NCBI RefSeq assembly: GCF_035712445.1
Contig: NZ_DASTAT010000142.1
Location: 1-61,428, forward strand
DNA: 61,428 bases
Direction of reading: 5' to 3'
Source of the DNA: Oligoflexus sp.
GTDB taxonomy: Bacteria > Bdellovibrionota_B > Oligoflexia > Oligoflexales > Oligoflexaceae
The translations under genes and the position numbers were made by a program. This document shows positions 7,339 to 14,762 of this stretch, in pieces. Below the pieces are notes generated by a model that worked only from the letters and a program-made list of their open reading frames with translations, had not been told where the DNA came from and did not search any database. Position 1 is the stretch's first letter, and each line of letters begins with the position of its first letter.

Positions 7339-8088
7339 TTAACGAATGGTCCAGAAGTCGCTGGAAAGCTTTGGATCCTCGATGAAACGGTAGGGGAGAT
7401 AGCCATAGCCTTCCTCGCCCCAATCCTCACCCCATGAGTTACGGATGATCAAAGCCTCCTTTGTGTCATCGTATCCGACCACAAGAACAGCATGTCCGCC
7501 CCCCCGCTTCTCTCCAGCCTTGGGCACAGGGATATGACCGGTTTTCTTCACGCTGCGGTCGTAAACGGACGAATAAACTCCAAAACCAAGAATGATCGGA
7601 TAGCCTTCACAAAGGACTTCGCGGAACTGATCAAGGTCCCGATCAAGACGCTGGTAGGACTTGATTCTCTCCTTCGCCGCCTCGGTAATAACCTCCTCCG
7701 AAGGACGTGCCGTGAATTTTTTGATATCATAGGGCCACTTGCTCTCAGGTGGATAGCCCCAGCTTGCAATAGCCTTGATTGTGTTGCGGATGGTCGCACC
7801 CGAATCAACGTTTTTAGTGCCTTCGAGCATCCTGGTCGCATAGTAAACAAAGAGCCTTGAAGGAACAACGACAGGCATGTCCCGATCGTAAATATCAAGG
7901 AACATGCAGGCTGCTCCTGCGGCCTGAGCTGTGCAGGATCCGAGATCGCCCTGATCCCATACGCGAAAAAATCGCTTGCGATGGTCAAGAATCGCTGGAA
8001 AGGATTCCCTCGATTTTTTCGCTTTGTAAACGTGGTCCCGCTCATCAACCTTGTCCGGGATCCAGCCGAGTTTTCTTCGTTCAGTCAT
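7339..8088 (-). CDS. Papain-like (C1 family) cysteine peptidase
   Basis: A 249-residue protein with the complete papain catalytic set: QGDLGSC with Cys52, GGGHAVLVVGYD with His199, and RNSWGEDWG with Asn217. There is no signal peptide and no long propeptide, so it probably acts in the cytoplasm or is released on lysis. C1 peptidases of this compact bacterial type appear in some phages and in secreted bacterial proteins. It follows the XRE regulator in the leftward set; AAGGA ahead of the ATG supports the start. Its target is unknown. Confidence 0.88.
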   Translation of the reverse strand: MTERRKLGWIPDKVDERDHVYKAKKSRESFPAILDHRKRFFRVWDQGDLGSCTAQAAGAACMFLDIYDRDMPVVVPSRLFVYYATRMLEGTKNVDSGATIRNTIKAIASWGYPPESKWPYDIKKFTARPSEEVITEAAKERIKSYQRLDRDLDQFREVLCEGYPIILGFGVYSSVYDRSVKKTGHIPVPKAGEKRGGGHAVLVVGYDDTKEALIIRNSWGEDWGEEGYGYLPYRFIEDPKLSSDFWTIR

Positions 8089-8167
8089 TGCACTTTCCTT
8101 ATCAAAAGCCCATGGTCAGGCTTTTGGAAGGATAACTCCCGGCGCGTGGAGGAGGAAGAATGCCGAC

Positions 8168-8185
8168 GTCCGCACGGGTGCGGAC
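8168..8185. promoter_or_regulatory. Perfect inverted repeat, possible XRE operator
   Basis: GTCCGCAC and GTGCGGAC are separated by GG, forming an 18-bp near-continuous palindrome. It lies in the gap between the XRE gene (ends 8244) and the protease start (8088). It could be an operator controlling the protease or an RNA hairpin; there is no T-run. Confidence 0.5.
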
Positions 8186-8243
8186 ACGCTGCGTGCTGCT
8201 TGGAGTTGACGTGATAATGTTTTAACCGGGCAGACGCACGACG

Positions 8244-8474
8244 TCAGCTGGCATTTCTGATTCTCGCATCCCAATAGATGGCAAGGATTTCGTCTTTCCT
8301 TTCGCGGGCTGACAGCGCAGAAAGGATGCACTCCAGAACAAACGACTTTGGCAGGCGTCTTCCAGACTCAATATCTGAAATGTATCCTCGCGAGTACCCG
8401 GCCTTCCTCGCCAGAACGCGAACCGAATAACCCCGATCCTCACGGATGGCTTTCAAACAGTTCCCGAGGTTCAT
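8244..8474 (-). CDS. XRE-family helix-turn-helix regulator
   Basis: A 76-residue protein that is almost entirely one HTH_3 domain: LGNCLKAIREDRGYSVRVLA, then RKAGYSRGYISDIESGRRLP with the recognition helix around residues 26-38. Such small Cro/CI-like proteins bind operators in phages and mobile elements. GAGG lies 5 bases ahead of the ATG. It sits inside the leftward set, between the small membrane protein and the protease, and the palindrome at 8168-8185 is a candidate target. Confidence 0.85.
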   Translation of the reverse strand: MNLGNCLKAIREDRGYSVRVLARKAGYSRGYISDIESGRRLPKSFVLECILSALSARERKDEILAIYWDARIRNAS

Positions 8475-8481
8475 TTATACC

Positions 8482-8682
8482 TCAAAAAAGTGGTTTGATT
8501 TTCTCAATTACCAGAAATAAAAGACCCGCCACCGACACGGCAGCAAAAGTTACTGCGATCATTGCATGCAGCGACAGGGTTGAACGACCTCCATGTTTGA
8601 AAACCGGAGGCTCCTCATTGGCACCCAAAAGCACATTCGCGAAAAGCCTTGTCTTTAGATCCTCTTTCATGTTTGGCCTCAT
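8482..8682 (-). CDS. Small single-span membrane protein, possible holin or lysis accessory
   Basis: A 66-residue protein with one hydrophobic segment near the C-terminus (AMIAVTFAAVSVAGLLFLVI). Its ATG overlaps the stop of the endolysin gene (ATGA), so the two are translationally coupled. Position next to an endolysin suggests a lysis role such as holin or pinholin, but the sequence alone does not show it. Confidence 0.6.
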   Translation of the reverse strand: MRPNMKEDLKTRLFANVLLGANEEPPVFKHGGRSTLSLHAMIAVTFAAVSVAGLLFLVIEKIKPLF

Positions 8683-9176
8683 GTAGAAATTGCGATGTTG
8701 ATTATACGCTTTTCCCAGCCGGTTCCAAAAATCTCATAAGTTTCAAGGGTCCGGTAAAAGCGAAGCCGCTCGACAAGAAACGATGCCAGGACACGCTTTG
8801 GAGCATAACCCTTAGCAGCTTTGACAGTCCTTTCACCCATGATGCCATCCACCACAAGGCCTGCCCCGAGTCGATTCAGGGCTTTTTGCAGGAGTTCTCC
8901 CGCTGCGCGCATCCCGTGGTTCACGGCCGCGTCGAAAAGCGGCAGGGAAAGCCGCGGGGAAAACCTGCTGAGTCGCAAGGGGATCCAGTATTTCGCCCGG
9001 TAAATCCCGATAGCCTGTTCCTCGGTAAGGTCTCGGATCCCGTCCGCGCCGAGTTCCGGGTGAGCCCGTAGGGAAATTCCATATTTCGTGAGCCCGCCCG
9101 GATCATCGGGGTGGGAGACAATCCGTCCCCCACCTTCCATCTCCAGGACGAAGCGAACCGCGTCCTGAAATTCCAT
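8679..9176 (-). CDS. GH108 endolysin with peptidoglycan-binding tail
   Basis: A 165-residue phage lysozyme-like enzyme that cleaves peptidoglycan. The N-terminal GH108 domain has FVLEMEGGGRIV, with Glu14 as the expected catalytic acid, and DDPGGLTKYGIS as in the family. The second half, with AVNHGMRAAGELLQKAL, LVVDGIMGERTVKAA and the following helices, fits the family's peptidoglycan-binding domain (PG_binding_3). There is no signal peptide, so export would need a holin. It overlaps its upstream neighbour by one base (TGATG) and its downstream neighbour by four. Confidence 0.9.
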   Translation of the reverse strand: MEFQDAVRFVLEMEGGGRIVSHPDDPGGLTKYGISLRAHPELGADGIRDLTEEQAIGIYRAKYWIPLRLSRFSPRLSLPLFDAAVNHGMRAAGELLQKALNRLGAGLVVDGIMGERTVKAAKGYAPKRVLASFLVERLRFYRTLETYEIFGTGWEKRIINIAIST

Positions 9177-9463
9177 CAGGCTGCCCGTCCGATGTTCAGC
9201 AGCGCAGTCTTTGTCGCGCGAAGCGCAAATTCTGCGAGATCGATCACTTCAATCCCGGACAGGTCGTCCACCTCGCCAGGAATTTCGGTGAAGCCAGCTA
9301 CGGCCTTCCCGAGCTTTTCCTGGAATTCGGAGGACATCACGACCCTGACAGCGTCAGTCCATTGAAGTCCATCACCTTTGATCTCCTTCGCAAGGAGCTC
9401 GACCAATGTAAGCACGAGCTGAAGAACTTCGATCGTTTCCTGAGTTCCTTTTTTGTCAGACAT
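9176..9463 (-). CDS. Small helical phage-like protein
   Basis: A 95-residue protein with no domain I recognise. It is helical and acidic with no membrane segment, and contains FTEIPGEVDDLSGIEVIDL, a stretch that suggests a small phage accessory protein often placed beside lysis genes. It shares a TGATG junction with the endolysin, so the two are made together. Confidence 0.55.
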   Translation of the reverse strand: MSDKKGTQETIEVLQLVLTLVELLAKEIKGDGLQWTDAVRVVMSSEFQEKLGKAVAGFTEIPGEVDDLSGIEVIDLAEFALRATKTALLNIGRAA

Positions 9464-9497
9464 ATTTACTTCCCATCTTTAAAGAAAGTGACCAGAC

Positions 9498-9803
9498 TCA
9501 ACCTGCCAAACCACCGGCAAGCCTTGACTGGATATTCTCTACAGTAATTGCGTTGTCGCCCTCGGTATTGTTGTTCCGTTCCCGGATCTCACGATTCAGC
9601 GTCCTCACGTCAGCCTTGATCTTTTTGATGAGGCTGCCATAGGCGGAGCTATAGGCCTTCCTGTTATCCTCGGCCTCTTCGAGCTGTATTAGGGAACGCG
9701 ACATGCGCGCCTGAATCTCATCGGTACTCATTGCCATCAGCTCGTCCCTGCTGATGCCCGAGTACGCATTCGATTGGTCATTGATCTGATCCAGAGTTTC
9801 CAT
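9498..9803 (-). CDS. Small coiled-coil hypothetical protein
   Basis: A 101-residue, highly charged protein. Residues of about 25-80 (EIQARMSRSLIQLEEAEDNR, then LIKKIKADVRTLNREIRER) look like a continuous coiled coil; the N-terminus is Asn/Asp-rich and the C-terminus Gly-rich. Function unknown. It overlaps the next gene upstream by one base (TGATG). Confidence 0.55.
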   Translation of the reverse strand: METLDQINDQSNAYSGISRDELMAMSTDEIQARMSRSLIQLEEAEDNRKAYSSAYGSLIKKIKADVRTLNREIRERNNNTEGDNAITVENIQSRLAGGLAG

Positions 9804-10063
9804 CAGCGATCCTTTTCAAAAATAAACTTTTCCAGCTTTTCAATCCGTGACTGAAGGCTCTTCACCTCACCCTGATACGTCAGCTCGAAGACTACCTCCA
9901 GCTTCTGCAGCCGGCTGGATACATTGTCGAGCTGCCCCTTGAAGGCATCGAAGCTCTCGCGCAGGGATTTCATGGAATTCAAGAGCAGCAGCGAGAGCGG
10001 TATGCCGCCTGATGCGCCTACTGCGAGTGATTGCAGTGTGTCTATGTTAAGGTCCATTCCCAT
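9803..10063 (-). CDS. Small membrane-plus-coiled-coil protein of the lysis region
   Basis: An 86-residue protein. A hydrophobic stretch around residues 12-30 (LAVGASGGIPLSLLLLNSM) is followed by a long charged helix, with RLQKLEVVFEL and SLQSRIEKLEKFIF in heptad spacing. One membrane span with a coiled-coil tail is the shape of some phage holin-associated or spanin-like proteins. It is coupled to the following gene by TGATG. Confidence 0.55.
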   Translation of the reverse strand: MGMDLNIDTLQSLAVGASGGIPLSLLLLNSMKSLRESFDAFKGQLDNVSSRLQKLEVVFELTYQGEVKSLQSRIEKLEKFIFEKDR

Positions 10064-10083
10064 CCCATGGTTGTTGGAAATTA

Positions 10084-11031
10084 TCAGTTTAAATACGCCT
10101 GCGCCTCATGTCTGTTCAGGGCAAAGAGACCGTTGGTGTTCGGTTCCAGATGTTCCTGGAGTGCAGTGGCCTTTTCCTTGACCGAAGACAGCATCGAACG
10201 TGTAGTATCATTTGTGACACCAAGTTTATCGAAGGTTTTCTCAAGCCCCCTCGTTAGGCCCACAATCGTTCGTGTGGAATGATAAGTTTGGAAACGATAC
10301 TGCTCATCTGTGCTCATTTCATCGCGCGTCTTCTTCACGATCTCAATCGAATAGACAGGATTATTGAAGATGTCGTTTGGCTCCCTGCGATAGATAGGGA
10401 TGCTGAACTTTGGAGACTTCTTGTTTCCTCCGAGGGCGATATGGTGATCTGCTGCTTCCAGTCTCGCGTTAAGTTCCGCGATTTGCTGATCCTGCTGCCC
10501 AAGCTTGATTGTGAATTCAGCGATTTGCTGATCCTTGATGCGCAGGTTCGCTTTTTGAATCGCAGACTCATCCAGAACAGCTTTTAGTTTTTCAGCCGTA
10601 TCCAGCAGCTTTGCTTCAACCTCAATGAGCTTTTCTGAGTTATTCCAAAGCTGGTAGTAAATGGCCCATGACTCGCGCGTACTGATAAGCTTCAGCAGCT
10701 GCTGAACACTCGCTTTGGGTACAAAGATTGCGCGGCGGGCGTGCAGAAGGAGGATGCCTGCGTCCTTCAAGCTACGCAAAGACTGCTGACCCAGAGGAAC
10801 AGTAGTGATGGCGTATCTGTAGATGTGCTTCCAGACGGCCCTTTCACCGATATTCGTCATTTCGGCAATCTGGGACACAGTAAGTCCCTCCAAATCGCCA
10901 CTCCTAATGACCTTTATTATCGAATGCCGACCTTCAACAAAAAGCTCCTGAGGAATGACCTTGATATCGATGAGCTCCGTTGGATCCGTATCGGGCTGAC
11001 ACTTCTGACGAATAATATTCGGTTCACTCAT
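10084..11031 (-). CDS. DNA-binding protein with HTH and central coiled coil
   Basis: A 315-residue protein. The ATG at 11031 (MSEPN) is chosen because GGAG lies 8 bases ahead; a TTG start nine codons upstream would overlap rusA. Residues of about 45-75 (LEGLTVSQIAEMTNIGERAV, then WKHIYRY) look like a helix-turn-helix. A coiled coil follows, with two near-copies of a DQQIAE heptad unit. The C-terminal third (YRREPNDIFNNPVYS onward) is unrecognised. This resembles phage regulatory or nucleoid-type proteins such as KilA-C-like factors, but I cannot assign a family. Confidence 0.6.
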   Translation of the reverse strand: MSEPNIIRQKCQPDTDPTELIDIKVIPQELFVEGRHSIIKVIRSGDLEGLTVSQIAEMTNIGERAVWKHIYRYAITTVPLGQQSLRSLKDAGILLLHARRAIFVPKASVQQLLKLISTRESWAIYYQLWNNSEKLIEVEAKLLDTAEKLKAVLDESAIQKANLRIKDQQIAEFTIKLGQQDQQIAELNARLEAADHHIALGGNKKSPKFSIPIYRREPNDIFNNPVYSIEIVKKTRDEMSTDEQYRFQTYHSTRTIVGLTRGLEKTFDKLGVTNDTTRSMLSSVKEKATALQEHLEPNTNGLFALNRHEAQAYLN

Positions 11032-11051
11032 TGAGAGGGCTCCATGACCTG

Positions 11052-11453
11052 TTAGCAAATCACTGCATCCAGGCAGCGCGAAACTTCGATCTCAATCCAA
11101 CCAGGGGCTTCAGGTGGCGCATAAAATTTGATGCAGCGGCCGTCGACAATCCGTGCATCGTTCACCCAGAGAATTCCTTCGAGAGCGTCACCTATAAGCT
11201 TCTCGATATTGTCATAGTCCGGCTTCGTATCCGCATACACTTCGTTACGCTTGGACTTTGGACGTGTTCTATAGGCAAGGATCCGGACCCGCAGTGGGCC
11301 ATCAAGCGGTTCTCCCTGGTATTGCTGCCGAACTGCGGTGGCAATAGCCTCCATCGCCGCCCTGGTTTCCGGATGCTTATGCACTCCAAAGCGGGTCCGT
11401 CGCGCTTCTTTTTTTCCTTCCGGTTCCAGAGGTATGGTAAACTTTAGTGGCAC
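11052..11453 (-). CDS. rusA: RusA-like Holliday junction resolvase
   Basis: A 133-residue endonuclease of the RusA family, which cuts four-way junctions made during recombination or replication. Key acidic residues are visible in TKPDYDNIEKLIGDAL (Asp79, Asp81, Asp89) and in WVNDARI (Asp99), the family signature. The GTG at 11453 is preferred over one 15 codons upstream because AGGA lies 6 bases ahead and the family begins at the first beta-strand (LKFTIPLEPEG). It is downstream of SSB, the Sak4-like ATPase and the exonuclease, completing a recombination module. Confidence 0.88.
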   Translation of the reverse strand: MPLKFTIPLEPEGKKEARRTRFGVHKHPETRAAMEAIATAVRQQYQGEPLDGPLRVRILAYRTRPKSKRNEVYADTKPDYDNIEKLIGDALEGILWVNDARIVDGRCIKFYAPPEAPGWIEIEVSRCLDAVIC

Positions 11454-11512
11454 TCTAAATCCTGTTTCTTGACTGGAGCAGCGCTCGCCCAATCGCACGG
11501 GGCGGGCGACTT

Positions 11513-11944
11513 TCAGTACGGAACATCGCTGAGATCAGAATCGCCGAAGTCACCCGAGACGTTTAGGTTTCGCCCAGTTCGCGGCCGGTTATCGGCTGGC
11601 GGACTCTCCTCATTATCGCCACGCCTGTCGAGAAATTTCACATCCTCGGCCACCACGTCAGTAGCAGAACGCTTTTGCCCATTGTCGTCCCAGGATCGGC
11701 TTTCAAGTCGCCCCTGCACATAGAGCTGAGAACCCTTTCGGGTATACCGCGCTACATTCTCCGCCTGCTTTTTCCAGACCATGATGTTGTGCCATTCGGT
11801 CTTTTCCTGCCGTTCGCCCCGCTGATCGGTCCAGCGCTCGCTTGTGGCAAGACTTAGACGGCAGTACGCGGCACCGCTCTGGGTATGCTTCAGCTCAGGA
11901 TCACGGCCAAGTTTTCCAACGAGGATGACGGTATTCACGCTCAT
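11513..11944 (-). CDS. ssb: Single-stranded DNA-binding protein
   Basis: A 143-residue SSB. The OB fold starts at once with VNTVILVGKLGRDPELK, followed by EWHNIMVWKKQAENVARYTR and KGSQLYVQGRLESRSW. A disordered Pro/Arg linker leads to an acidic tip ending SDLSDVPY, a variant of the usual DDDIPF tip that recruits partner proteins. The ATG at 11944 has AAGGA ahead and overlaps the stop of the 33-residue gene. This is the element's own SSB; Sak4-type annealing proteins are known to work with such SSBs. Confidence 0.93.
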   Translation of the reverse strand: MSVNTVILVGKLGRDPELKHTQSGAAYCRLSLATSERWTDQRGERQEKTEWHNIMVWKKQAENVARYTRKGSQLYVQGRLESRSWDDNGQKRSATDVVAEDVKFLDRRGDNEESPPADNRPRTGRNLNVSGDFGDSDLSDVPY

Positions 11945-12042
11945 GCGTTCCTTGCTGCCTTTCCGCAAAAGTAACCAATTGCATATCCACTGGCAAAGAC
12001 AGCAAAAGGTATTAGAAAAAGAAAGATAAGCGTGATCAACAT
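11941..12042 (-). CDS. 33-residue membrane peptide between sak4-like and ssb genes
   Basis: A gene of 33 codons plus stop. It has a strong GGAGG site 6 bases ahead of the ATG, starts inside the end of the Sak4-like gene (7-base overlap), and its TGA overlaps the ssb ATG as ATGA. The peptide (MLITLIFLFLIPFAVFASG, then YAIGYFCGKAARNA) is one hydrophobic span with a basic tail. The tight overlaps and strong ribosome site argue that it is expressed. Function unknown; it may anchor something at the membrane or act only to couple translation. Confidence 0.7.
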   Translation of the reverse strand: MLITLIFLFLIPFAVFASGYAIGYFCGKAARNA

Positions 12043-12968
12043 ACTACCTCCGTCGCAAAATCACTTTCAAAGGCGTTCTGGGCTTCGGCAGCTGCTTCGT
12101 CAAGGCGTGCGCGGAGTTCATTGCGCGAACAGCCATCGACGGTTTTTATGATGAATGGCCAAAGCTCCTCCGTAATTTTCAGCTGCGCAAGCCGCTGTTC
12201 CATCCAGGCTTTGGTCTTTGGATTGTCCGCAGAAATCGGCGCACCCCCTGGTGCCGCCTGCTGGTTGCCATCCGGTTTAAGCTCCTCAGCCCGTGACCAG
12301 GCGAGCAGCTCCCGTCCAATCGCCTCAGAGGGTATGAACTCAGGACGGCCATGGAAAATGCCTGCTCTATCCTTCTCAATCGTAGCCATGTGGTTGTGAT
12401 TAAGTCCGATATTCACATCCAGCTCGTATTCAAAGCCTTCCCGCATCTCGGACCTCATGCCGGCTTTTTCGACCCTCTTGCGACCACCTTCCTCATGCAG
12501 GACATACTCGACCTTGCGGCGGGTACAGACGATGACGTGCAAGGGGCATTGAAGGATGGCTCTAATGAATTTGTTATGATGGGGCGTGATCTGCTTCCAG
12601 TCGTTGATGGATTTATTGATCCGTTCCTTCTGCTCGAGACACCATTGCCACTCATGGCTGGCTGAGTCGAGGATAATGACTTCCATCCCGGCATCGGCGG
12701 CCACTTTCATGGCTGCAATCCAGCGGTCTGGGGAAAATCGGTGATCGTCTTCACTTTCGAATAAATTAATCACCTGATAGGGACCGAGGTCCCTGTGGCC
12801 GGCATACTTGTCCCCCGACCCTTCGGTATCGATCAGGCAAACCCTATCCCACGAGGTGGCAAGGCCCCGGGAGATCCTGAGACTGGAAAAGGTCTTTCCA
12901 TGCCCACTCGGAGCTGTAATGCCGACTTTGACAAAGACTTTCTTTCGTTCCGCTTTTCTGAGCTTCAC
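12036..12968 (-). CDS. RecA-fold ATPase, Sak4-like phage recombinase
   Basis: A 310-residue protein with a RecA-type core. Walker A is APSGHGKT at residues 19-26 and the Walker B-like strand EVIILDSASH ends at Asp101. CLIDTEGSGDKYA is a typical AAA_24 feature. The C-terminal 80 residues (after LAWSRAEELK) are a helical extension. Phage Sak4 proteins of this kind promote single-strand annealing with help from SSB. The GTG start has GGGAG 7 bases ahead. It lies 3 bases after the exonuclease and before ssb and rusA. Confidence 0.85.
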   Translation of the reverse strand: MKLRKAERKKVFVKVGITAPSGHGKTFSSLRISRGLATSWDRVCLIDTEGSGDKYAGHRDLGPYQVINLFESEDDHRFSPDRWIAAMKVAADAGMEVIILDSASHEWQWCLEQKERINKSINDWKQITPHHNKFIRAILQCPLHVIVCTRRKVEYVLHEEGGRKRVEKAGMRSEMREGFEYELDVNIGLNHNHMATIEKDRAGIFHGRPEFIPSEAIGRELLAWSRAEELKPDGNQQAAPGGAPISADNPKTKAWMEQRLAQLKITEELWPFIIKTVDGCSRNELRARLDEAAAEAQNAFESDFATEVVC

Positions 12969-12971
12969 TCT

Positions 12972-13844
12972 TCACTCCCACCACTCGCCGGCTCCCGGCG
13001 CTGAAAATGTGATTTCGGAATCGGCACCGCTTTCGTCTTTCTCCCTTGGCCGGCGCATGAAGCGGCGCACATCAAGTGGCCTGATTTCCTCCTGTAGCCC
13101 CGGCCAGTTTCCCGTCGCCTCACACTGCTTCAGGAGGGAGAGGTTCCGACGGATGAACTCACGGCCTTCCGCAAGATCATCCGCCGTAGCCTCATATGCA
13201 GCGGTGAGGTAGGGGGGATGGGGCTCAATGACGAGGAAAATGTATCTCTCTGGCAGGATTCCAGTTGTTCCATGAACGCCGTCAACTGTCATCGCAGCTG
13301 AGACGTGATAGTGAAGTCTGCCGGCGGATCGGACGAACCCTTCCTCCGTGGCATCAGCAGCAGTTTTGAAGTCGATTATGGTAAGTTGGTTCGCAGAGAT
13401 CCAGTCAGGGCGGCATTTGCAAAGCAGCCCCGTGTCACAGTCGATCCAGTAATATGAAACTTCAAAGCGCCCGGGTTTTCCAAGAGCCTCACGTGCCGGG
13501 CCATATTCGTACATGGCTTTCCGCATGGCAACTACCTGTCCAACCTCATCCGGAGTCACACAAATTTTTCCAGGATGGGCCTTTACGAATTCCTTCCATT
13601 CCTTCGAACGCTTGTCGCTGACCTCGGGCCCCACCCTGCACTCTTCCTCAAACGCACCCTCCATCGCGATATGGAAGATACTTCCGGTATGAAGTGATCT
13701 GTTTTGCCGGGACTTCCCAGGATTGTCGATGAAGTCCCGATAAGTCCGCGGTGATCGATCAAGCTTGCAAAGACCAGTCTTCGAGATACCACCCGAAGTG
13801 TGGTAACGCTTGATATCAAGATCGGGATAGATTCCTGGTTGCAC
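12972..13844 (-). CDS. RecE-like PD-(D/E)XK exonuclease
   Basis: A 290-residue nuclease resembling the RecE C-terminal/DUF3799 family, which resects double-strand ends to make 3' overhangs for annealing. The active site is visible as CRPDWI (Asp147) and IIDFKT (Asp158, Lys160), with Glu128 before them and a family GSIFHIAM helix near 54-61. The GTG at 13844 has GGAG 6 bases ahead. It is the first gene of the recombination run exonuclease, Sak4-like ATPase, membrane peptide, SSB, RusA. Confidence 0.87.
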   Translation of the reverse strand: MQPGIYPDLDIKRYHTSGGISKTGLCKLDRSPRTYRDFIDNPGKSRQNRSLHTGSIFHIAMEGAFEEECRVGPEVSDKRSKEWKEFVKAHPGKICVTPDEVGQVVAMRKAMYEYGPAREALGKPGRFEVSYYWIDCDTGLLCKCRPDWISANQLTIIDFKTAADATEEGFVRSAGRLHYHVSAAMTVDGVHGTTGILPERYIFLVIEPHPPYLTAAYEATADDLAEGREFIRRNLSLLKQCEATGNWPGLQEEIRPLDVRRFMRRPREKDESGADSEITFSAPGAGEWWE

Positions 13845-14293
13845 TCAACACTCCAGAAGGGAGGCTTGAAAGACCCTACCTCCAATGGTTACAGGAGGAA
13901 GGATTGAAGTCCGATACGCGCTATAGGATCGGACGATTTGGAATATACACTTTGCTCGTGAAGAAACTCAAAGGAATAAGGCAAATAAACTTTGATTTCA
14001 TCTTTGCATTTTAGGTCTGCAAAAGCGCTCTGCAAAATCGTTGTGTAGAATCGTAGGGTGGAAAAAATCTTGAGCCGCAGCAAGCAATCCAAGGCTGGTT
14101 CCAAAGGACAGTTAACCTTTTCAAAGTCCCTCCATGGACCTATGGAGCATTGTTGTTCAACGAGTGATTTTGGAATATAGTGCCATTTACCTCTAAGTCA
14201 CCTGCGCACGGAAACTTCTTGGTTTGTCGTAAAGGGCGAGTGACAGTGAGATTGAAAATAGGAACGAAAAATTCAAGGTTACGGCAGGATCTT
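13845..14293. other. Spacer ahead of the recombination operon
   Basis: No convincing gene. A 71-codon leftward frame at 13889-14104 lacks a ribosome site and motifs. A small inverted repeat, CTCCAT/ATGGAG, is at 14130-14147. The leftward promoter of the exonuclease operon and the rightward promoter of the gene at 14294 should lie here, but I could not place them. Confidence 0.35.
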
Positions 14294-14653
14294 ATGGATT
14301 CAAGAAATATCTACGAAAAATGTCAACATTTGATGAAAAAAGTAGTCTGGCTGAAGTGCGCTGACGACGAGTCTGAGTATAAATACGTCGGTGTAGGATC
14401 GAGCTTTGCAAAAGAAATTGCTGCAGATGTGATTTCATCAAACTTCAACGACACTATGATTCTGATGGTATTGCATAGAAAAACCAGTATGGAAATTAAT
14501 ATCAAAGAAGCTGCTGATTTGTTGCAGCAGCATACCGAAACCCGGAATGTAGTTTTGACAGATAAATCCTTTCGGATTTTCGTCGAATTCAACACGGTCG
14601 GAAGCTACAGAGTAGGCCACTATCTTGAACCGGGAAGAGTGCCTCAGCTCTGA
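14294..14653 (+). CDS. Hypothetical protein on the opposite strand
   Basis: A 119-residue soluble protein (MDSRNIYEKCQHLMKKVVWL at the start) with no recognised domain. The ATG at 14294 is preferred to an upstream one because AGGA is 6 bases ahead. It has alternating strands and helices (KEIAADVISSNFNDTMILMV, VVLTDKSFRIFVEF) and looks globular. It is transcribed against the surrounding leftward set, which is common for regulatory or added genes in mobile elements. Confidence 0.5.
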   Translation: MDSRNIYEKCQHLMKKVVWLKCADDESEYKYVGVGSSFAKEIAADVISSNFNDTMILMVLHRKTSMEINIKEAADLLQQHTETRNVVLTDKSFRIFVEFNTVGSYRVGHYLEPGRVPQL

Positions 14654-14762
14654 TGATCCCCACTAGCTTTTGTAATTGCACCCTCAATGACTTCCAAGGA
14701 CGGGTGAACACCAGCCACTCGCTCTCACCGATATATCGAATGCTGAGTTACTGATGACTTAA

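Noticed and set aside
13889..14104. A 71-codon leftward frame upstream of the exonuclease
   Set aside because: No ribosome site, no motifs, AT-rich chance frame.
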